Assembly (NCBI GenBank): GCA_963978905.1
Contig: OZ022257.1
Span: forward strand, 55,570,873 to 55,634,872
Source of the DNA: Trichostrongylus colubriformis
Taxonomy: Eukaryota > Nematoda > Chromadorea > Rhabditida > Trichostrongylidae
Length of the DNA: 64,000 bases
Direction: 5' to 3'
In this document: positions 10,701 through 19,700 of the stretch, one piece after another
Position numbering within the stretch: the first letter of the stretch is position 1
Layout of the letters: every line of letters begins with the position of its first letter
Made by a program: the position numbers and the translations under genes
Notes under the pieces: generated by a model
What the model was told of the DNA's origin: nothing
Seen by the model: only the letters and a program-made list of their open reading frames with translations
Databases searched by the model: none

Positions 10701-13700
10701 GATTAGTGCATTAGATTGAAGCAAGAGGATCACTTCTGCTTCGGTTGAAGATAAGATTATCTCTTTATTTTTTGTGTTAACCTGTGCTGTCGGTGTGAAT
10801 ATAGGAAGGGTATCAATCAATTTCGACTTGATATCCGATATCGATTCCACAGGACATCGGCAGCCTGTTTTCGACCGCGAATCATGGCAGATACACTCAA
10901 AATGAGCCGTGCAATTGCCAAAGTTGTTGATGGCAACATGTTCACTTGCACATTCTACAGGAATTCTGTAGTCTTCGGGAACCATTACAGCATCATTTGA
11001 GCTGATGGCGAATCTTCTATTCATCAGAGGTGACGCTGGTGTTTCCGTATTGAAATTACGGTCATTTTCAGGTCACCAGCTGTGTGCTCAGCATAGGGTT
11101 CTAGCTCATAACGGCTCTTTTTGGCAGTGTTGAAGAGCGTTGTCTGAACTGCTACTGTGATCCTAGGTTTCCATTCCAAGCAGTCTACTATTTCATAAAC
11201 GGCTTCGGATTTAGGTTCGTGTACGAACCTATAAAATGAACACGAGGGTAGAGGTAATAAGCATCCGCAAGAAAGTCCTCCACATGCCGAAGCGCATGTG
11301 GAATATCCTGGATATATCGCTGATTCGCTTAATTCCGGAATGACCTCGTTTCTGTGGAATTCACTGCACCTATCATCGTAGCATGATCCCATTTGTGGGC
11401 ATCGTAGCGAATGATATATATTTGGTACTGAATCTCTTGTGAAGAAACGAGTTATTTTGCTACATGTGAGCTTTACCGGAAAATGGTGTAGCTTGATTAG
11501 TCCCACGGTTTTGTTTCCGTGGTTGACTTGTATGCACAAGTTTGAGTCGAGTCTATTGAAATTAATCTCCTCGCTGTACTCATATGCGCAGTTGTCTCGT
11601 TGCGTGCAAACGAGGTTGACTGAGTGGCGCATGTAGCCGAGCTGGCAGGCTGACACCTTTTGTAATGAGGCAATAATGCAACATACTGTAATCAATATCT
11701 GCTTGCCTAACGGTGTAGGATTGAATGTCAGAAGTGGGATACTTCTTGACTCATTGATAGTGGCCGACTCTTTTACTCTGGGAACCGCGGTGTTTCTTCG
11801 TTTCACCTTGCTGCAGATGAGAGTCGTTGTTAGGACTATGACCCCTAGGATAAGATATAGTATCAAGAAGGCTGATATAATGGCGCCTTCTGGCCAGCAA
11901 TGTGGATTTCCCAGTAACTCTTTGGAGAGGAATTTCTGAGCATAAACACAGAAATCCGGGGGTGAACATTGCACGGATTTGGTTGACATTTTGTCACTTG
12001 CAAACGATTTCAAGGTTACAGTAGTATTCTTGTTCAGAGGAGATACTGGCAAGTATACCAGAACGTCTTCTGTTCTGTTTGCGTATTCTTTACAGGCATT
12101 TTCAAGGCAAACTTCGAAAAGGCTCTGACTTTTCGGAGGTGCTATTCTTACAATACCTTGGTGGCATTTTATGCGTCCTCCAGAATACGTGTATGTCAGC
12201 GCAGGTTGTATTGCGCAAGCAATAGCTAGCATCATCGCTAGAACAGCATTACTGTAAGAGGGTCTTCGGCATGGTGTCCTCGTCTTATAATCAATGTGAT
12301 TATGGTTGAGGCTCGTTGATGAATCACTTTCGTCAGAACTTTCTAAACCCTCTTCGAACTCCCTAATAACTTTGTAGGCCAATGTTTTTGCCTTCCGCTT
12401 AGGTATTGTTCTTATGGGCACATTTTGGGGTTCTTCATTGTTTCCCTCTTCCGAAGTCTGATCGATACTATCCGCAAAACTTCTTATTTCCATTGGATAT
12501 AGTTTGCACACTGGTTTTTGTAGGACCTTCTGGTTTGGCATCCGTACTTTTACCGTGCGAATTTGTCCATCATGGCTAAGGATCACCTCTTCGACCTTTC
12601 CGTAAACCCAGTTTCCGCGAGGAATCATCTCTTGTTCTATGAGCACGATTTCTCCGAGTTGCGGGAAAGAGCGTGTCACTCCTCTTCTTTGTTTCCTCTT
12701 ATTTGTCTGAGTATCTCGGAGCGCTGTGAGGTAATCGAGGTTCCACTTCTCCCAAAATTTGGAGGCCATATTCTCCGAACTTTCGAGCGCTTCTTTGACT
12801 TGAGCCGTTGTTTGAGGAAGTTCAGGATCGTAATCGGGATCCGCAACTTCGCCGGCTGTTTGAGCGTCTGGCACTGAGAATTTAGTGTTTCCGCATAGGA
12901 AATCAATAGGCCTTAATGGTATAATGCCTAAATCCGTAGTGTTTACTTTAGTAATCGGACGGCTATTAAGGATGGCCTCTATCCTTGTCATTACCGTACA
13001 AAGTTGGATGAAAGTCATTCTTTTTCTACCAACTGTTTTTTGGAGTGCTCGCTTTACGGAGCCGACCAATCTTTCCCAGACACCTCCCATCCAGGGAGCG
13101 TTTGGTGGATTGAAAATCCAGTGAATTCCTTCTGTCGCACAGTAGGACATTATCGAATTGTCGCTATTTTCATCGTTTTCGAATAATTTCTCTATGACCT
13201 TTTGGCCAAGTCTGAAGTTAGTTCCACAGTCTGATCTGACATATTTTGGAACCCCTCTTCTAGAAATGAAACGGATGAAGCTGTTTAGAAATGCACCTGC
13301 ACTCAGATTTTCGACAACTTCGAGATGTACTGCTCTCGTCGTAAGACACGTGTACAAGCAAACGTGCATTTTCTCGAGCGTCGAGCTTTCTATTGGACCT
13401 AGGAAGTCACATCCGACCCTTTCGAAAGTTCTTGCCTCAATTACTCTGTCTTCCGGTAACGGTGGCATTTCCGGTGAACGGAATGGTAAACCGTGGCATT
13501 TTCGGCAAGTCACACAATGTTTTATCTGGTTTTTGATCAACGATGATGGTCGAGGAATCCAGAACCTTTGCCTCAACATTGTTAACATTTGTTCTCTGCC
13601 GCAATGAGCATTTTTACTGTGAATATTAGTCACAATTAATCTCGCAAGATCCGATTTACACGGTATGTATATGGGCGATTTCGTATCTTCAGGCACGCAG

Positions 13701-16700
13701 GCGTTTTGCAGCCTTGATAGGTACCGAATGACACCGAAACTATCTGTCTGTAGCTTTTTCTGTGGGTGCCTCTTCTGAAGATCTTTGATGTCACAAGCAC
13801 TTTGCTCTTGCAGGATTATAATGCGCTCGGCTACAGCGGTATCATTAGCATTAATTTGATCCGCAACATCGAACTGATCGATAATAATTGCTCTAATGGT
13901 AGTGTTACGATTAGTATTGGCCTTCATGATCCATTGTTTGAGCCCTTTGCCGACTCTGGCCATAGTTCTAATTGCTTTGGAAAGTCGAGAGAATCTGCTC
14001 AAATCTATGACCCTTATGGATTCTTTCGAGGCGGAGTTTTCCTCTATTTCCACATTTACCAGTGAAGTCTCAGCAGCGACTTCTTCTATGGTTTCATCTG
14101 CGATACCATTGATTGATGAAAGAGGCCATTCGTTTTGGCTGTGTGCCAACCATTTTGGACCTCTGATCCAGCTATGGGAGCTCATGTTTGTACCAGACAG
14201 TCCTCTTGTTCCAGCATCTGCCGGATTCTCTGCTGTAGGTACATAGTAAAAGTTCACAGTGATTTCTTTCAATCTGAACTGATTTACTAGCTTCGTTATT
14301 CGGTCTCTCTGATTGGACACGAATATAGGTAGTTTTCGTGCAGTTTTGATCCATGCAAGCGCTACCTTTGAATCTGTAACAATGTTGGCCTCTTTAATGA
14401 TGCCCGGGATACTGTTACTAATGTTCGTGCTGAGCCTTATTCCCATAAGTACGGCTAGCAATTCGAGTCTTGGAATTGTTTGTTTGTTTTTCTTTGGCGC
14501 GAGTTTGGTTTTTCCGCTAACCAAAGAACTTATTTTAGCCATGGTATTTGACCGTAAATATGAACAGGTCGCCATGGCTATCTCGCTGGCGTCGCAAAAT
14601 GTCCAGAGGCTATATGACTGCGCGCCATTGGCATTAGGTTGCACGGCGCGAGGTATGCTTGCGGAAATGTTATTGATATCGTGGCATGCCTTAGCCCATT
14701 GCCTGCTGAGGTCAAGCGGTATGTCATCTTTCCAATCCAGATTACATCCATAAATTTCCCTCATTAGATGCTTGAGTTTTATAAGTAGTGGTGCAGCTAG
14801 ACCTAGTGGATCATATATAGAGTTTAGCTGACTGACTATATCGCGTTTTGCCAACCTTTCTTTCGTGCGGAACTTTATTCCCACGGAGAATTCATCGGAC
14901 TCGGTGTCGTAGGGAACTCCTAGGAACTTGATCTTTCCAGTCGGTCCTTTGTCCTCTTCTGGAATAGCTTCGTTAACTGACTCGTTATTCGACACATATT
15001 CTCTGAGGTTCATCCCGATTTTGGCAAATAGCTCTTTCGATTTCTTATATTTCGCTATGGCCTCTGCCACAGTAGACGCTGACAGCAGTATGTTGTCCAC
15101 GTAAAGATTTCTAGCAATTTCATCTGCTAGTTCATCATTTATGGCCATGAGGTATTTCATTATCGCCATGTTCAATATGCTTGGTGAAGCATTTATCCCA
15201 AATGGTAGCCTCTTGAAGCGATATTCCTTTATATTGTTCTTCGTGGCGGGACGTGTATTGAATAGAAGTGAGGACGTTTTTCACGATGTTGTATGGAAAT
15301 TTGTCAAGAATTTTCTCTGTCCATAGTGCGTCTTGTACTACGCGAATATCTTGACCGGCTGAAACCATTTGATTGATCAGCATTCTTATTTTGTCGTAAA
15401 CTGCTACGCAACTCTCCGCTGAGTTGTTTGCTGCCCGCATGTCTATGAGTTTCTGGACAATTTTTGCCCTGTTGGCAGGTTTGTTGCCAAACTTCCTTTT
15501 TAACTCTTCTGTCATCCACTTATAATTCTGTGGAATGAGTTGGATTCCTTTTATTGCCATTTCGGCTCTTCCTCTGAGGGAATCCTTCAGTAGGAGCATT
15601 TTTTCAACTGTATTAAGTACCTTGTTTCCATTCACAAGGGTTTCAAAAACTGCCCAGTATTCAGGGAATTCCTCTTCATCTCCGTAGAAGCGAGGTAATT
15701 GGAGTTGCTTGGGCTTCAGTGCGCGACAGGCGCTCTCTTCTCTATCTGTAGAGCTATCTGTCAAGTCATCCGATAGCCATTGCGCAAGTTCGGGATCTAG
15801 CGACTCTTGGCTACTATCCTTTTTCTTGCCGCGTGAGTCCGCAGTTGTAGCGCTTAGATAGCTTTTATGCGGATCTATCGAGAGTTTCAGGGCTAATTTG
15901 TGCACCTTATCTCGATATTCATTAATTCGTGCTTCTAGGACGAATATTATTTGGTCAGCATTTGCTATTTTCTCACTAAATTGACAATCTTGATCAATTT
16001 CTTCGATTTCGTTCACGAGGTCCTTTTTATTCGCTTTGGATGTGGCTTCCTCGTATGCTTTTTCAAGTTTATCCACCAAGTGTTGAAGGTTTTCTTGGCT
16101 GGACTTGATAATTTTTATTCCGCCTGTTATGAGGTTGATCGCAGTACAGTACTCTTCATATCGAGTACTGTCCTCCCCCACCGGCTTGATTTCTTCAGTG
16201 TACGGCTGGTACTTTAATACCAGCGTCTGCAGTGTATTTGCACTGAATTTGATTGGCTTTCTATGGAAAGTCAGTGACATTCTTGTCTTTTCCTGGCTTT
16301 GACGGGTTTTTCCGTGAAGCGGGAAGTGCTGTATTATTTCACAGCTTTTTTGAGTCTTTGCTCAGATTGGTATGTCCAGGCCTCTTTGGAGACGGGACTG
16401 TATCGGTTTAGCCGATGCACCAAAATTTGTGGCGGATTTATTGTATCCAGCCACAGGAAATTTATGTTATTTCCTTTGCAATAGTGGTTCAGTGGTTTTT
16501 AGATATTTATTAATAAATACAAACGGGTGGCAAAATACGACAATGGGTGGATGAGAAAGGCGGCTACTCGCCGCACGATCCCAAAGCTTTCTGCCTTTCT
16601 CGCCGTGGCGAGGAAAGGCGGACCCAGCGGACATGTGGTGTCCACCTGGGTGGTACAATGGAAGAAAAGGGGGTCGCGTGAAGTGCGCGACACCCTGACT

Positions 16701-19700
16701 AGCGGGTGGTTAGGTGCAGACGCACAAAGACGAGACGTTCGTGTATGACGCGCCATTGTTTTACACATTGAACAGTATTAAATAGGCCAGCCAGGACTTT
16801 ATTTAGCGATGAATATTTTTCCGCATACACTCCGAATTGCGTATTTTCCTGGTTCCACATTACCTCTAGGCTTTGACTAACATCAAAACGTGTCAATCTC
16901 TCCACGGGGGGCGATTCCCTTTCAGTAGCTCTGGTGGCTCACTGTTTCCCTAAGCGCATCTGCCTATCATCACATTCTATGATACCCTATCCTCTATGTA
17001 AGGCTGCGTTCATACCAAATTGAATGAGAGTTTTGGCGCATTCGCGTCATGCATGAGATACGATCGATCAGAAAATGAGAATATTGGCGCATCGGCGCAT
17101 TGGCGTATCGGCGCATTCGCGTCATGCATAAGATACGTATCGATCTAGAAAATGAGAGTATTGGCGCATCGACGCATCGGCGCATTGGCGTATCGGCGCA
17201 TCGGCGCATCCGCGATTTGAGAGAATTGGCGCATTCGCGTGATTGATAACATACATATCGATCGAAAAAGTGAGAGTATTGGCGCATCGCGCATTGGCGT
17301 ATCGGCGCATCCGCGCATCCGCGATTTGAGAGAATTGGCGCATTCGCGTGATGGATAGGATACATACCGATTGAAAAATGAGAGTATTGGCGCATCCGCG
17401 ATTTTGGATATTTGCCATAACAGAAAAAGATCAAGAAATGAAAAGAGAAGAAAAGAAATCAACCGCACGTCGGCACGTGCCGCGTTCAAAAGGGTGACGT
17501 GGCACGCCAATTCTCTCGAATCGCGGATGCGCCGATGCGCCGATGCGCCAAAACTCTCATTCCATTTGGTGTGAACGCAACCTAAGGCGTAATTAGAAGT
17601 TCGTGGTCCGGGCGATCGAACGAGTCGTATCATTCACCCTATCGATACGTATCTTAACTATTCCGCTTCAACTGCGAACTATGAAAAATACTTACAAGTG
17701 ACAAAAGGAAGCAATAGCAAATGGCAATAAACGCTCGATCTAAGGCCTAAGCACTCCTTTTCTCTTCCTCCCATCACCACTTGTCATTACACCATATTCC
17801 TCTTCAAGAAGTTAAATTAATTCTGAGCTATCCAATGTACCATGCGCGCAGCTCGAAACTAAAGAACGAGCTACGCATGAGACATTTAGAAAAGGAGGTG
17901 CCCACCGAATGGTGCGGAAATTCATGAGCGATAAAGAAGGATACAATCAGCAGAATTGACGCCATGATCTAGCTTTTATGATCAGTTGCAGGCGCTCCAT
18001 GCAGTGGATCACTCATTTCACGTCGTCATGTGCTCACTGCTGCCCATTGCCTCTTCTATACCCCTAAATCGACGAAAAGTAAAGAAGAATGCGGGGATCA
18101 GGGGACCAGGTACTATTCCAGTATATGCAATTCATTATGTGCGTGTGAGTCACCCGAAAATCCAAAATGGCGGATACGCGGTTACACACTTTGACTCGAT
18201 CTATGTGGTTTTTCTTGGCGATAAAATACCAGAAATCTCATTGAGTTGAGTATGAACGCAGTCTAAGGAAACTTGAATCACCTAAACAACTGATAAAGTC
18301 TGATAAGGATCATCGAAGGCAACTGCCACGATTCTGTTGCGCACTTCAGATTCACTACATTGCGTTTGCACTGATAGGCATTACACCAGCTGAACAGAGA
18401 CATTTACGATGGGTGATAAAGAATGATAACTACTGATGAAGGGTTATTAGAGATGTCGTAACACAAATGTCTGTAGATTGATTGCGCAACGCAAGCTAGT
18501 GCTGACTCATTGATGGGGGGCATGAAGTTGTGGTAATAGTGAGCGACGACTTCTGGTAGAGTCTGAGAAGAGCCGCTTCAAGCGAATTTGACGGAGGAGA
18601 CTGCTTTCATGCGAAGGCTATAGCCCAAAGCTGAGCAGTGGATGAGCAGCTATCGGTCCAGCTCTCAAATCGCTTGTAGCAAAAGCATTGTATCATAAAC
18701 CATCTACTTTTCTGAATTGGCCTTTCTGCAGTGATATGAGAAGCAGTGCACCGATCCACGACCCATCTATCAGTGACTTGAACTAACTTAAGTATGAGGT
18801 GTTTAGTAAGTGAACATGTCCTCGCTTACCAGTTAAGCATGATATTTCTCGCGTCGCTAGGAACACAACGTGAGTAAGCCGATAGGCCGCGTTCATACTC
18901 TGCGTTGCCGATGGGAGGGCGAGATTGCGTGTCTCTTCTCTCCATGATGCCTCCCTGCCTCGTTATGTCGTCTCTGCACTGCCACTCTGCCTCGCTACTT
19001 GTGAATGCAGCCACGCCTGTATGGCTTCATTCCGTGATCTGATATTCCTTCAATCGTTAGGAACACAACGTATCGGGGCTAAGGGAACGAGCTTCCAGAG
19101 AGCGGTGGGTTTTCATCTCCCTAATCACACGATTTGAGCACAGTACCACTTGTGGAACGTGCTTAGTCCCATTGATATTTAGTCAAAATCAACGTCACGT
19201 AGGCCCTTTGTGCGGTGAGAGCAATATTATGCAATAGTCAAGGTGATAGGGATAAACGTCGCAAGAGGATGCGGCTGATCCAGTGCATACTGGCCAACCA
19301 TCATATATCCAATGCGCCCCAGACAGACCACTCATACAGCATCTAATGCAATCTACACCTTTACCATACCTGAGATGATATAGCGAACAAATTTTCAATA
19401 TTCCTGATGACACTCTTTTGAGCAGACGTCGCCGAATGACAAAAAGATGGAAGATGCAGATCGGTACCCGATGCCCTAATCCTTCAAGTCCCAAGTGCCA
19501 GTTCTGGATTATGAAACCGACTAAGGTTTGTGCAACGACACAGAGCACCTTGCTGCATTTGATGGCAAAGTCGTTCTGATTACTTTTTAGGCGTACTTTC
19601 GCGATGATTTCGACACGTGCACTGGAGAGAACGACATAGCAATATTGGAATACAACCAAAACATTCCAGCTTACATGGCAACACCAATTTGTTTGCCTCC

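Larger units (their letters stand above)
8919..16692 (-). mobile_element. BEL/Pao LTR retrotransposon with envelope-like region
   Basis: A 7.77-kb element in antisense orientation within intron 2 of the protease gene. Both ends are 265-bp LTRs (TGTCGCGC...CCGCCACA on the - strand) that differ at one base (9155 C versus 16664 G by reading), with a CCCTG target duplication. Order on the - strand: 5' LTR, primer site, gag, pol (RT remnant, RNase H, integrase), envelope-like region, zinc-knuckle ORF, 3' LTR. Three breaks are visible: a deletion joining gag directly to the middle of RT, so gag zinc knuckles, protease and the RT N-terminal part are absent there; a frame change in the envelope region near 11024; and the resulting gag/RT frame mismatch. 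It cannot be autonomous as it stands. Confidence 0.93.

Noticed and set aside
16994..17633. Long - strand frames with repeated RMRRYANAPMRQ-type text
   Set aside because: Translations of the GGCGCATC satellite inside the foldback element.
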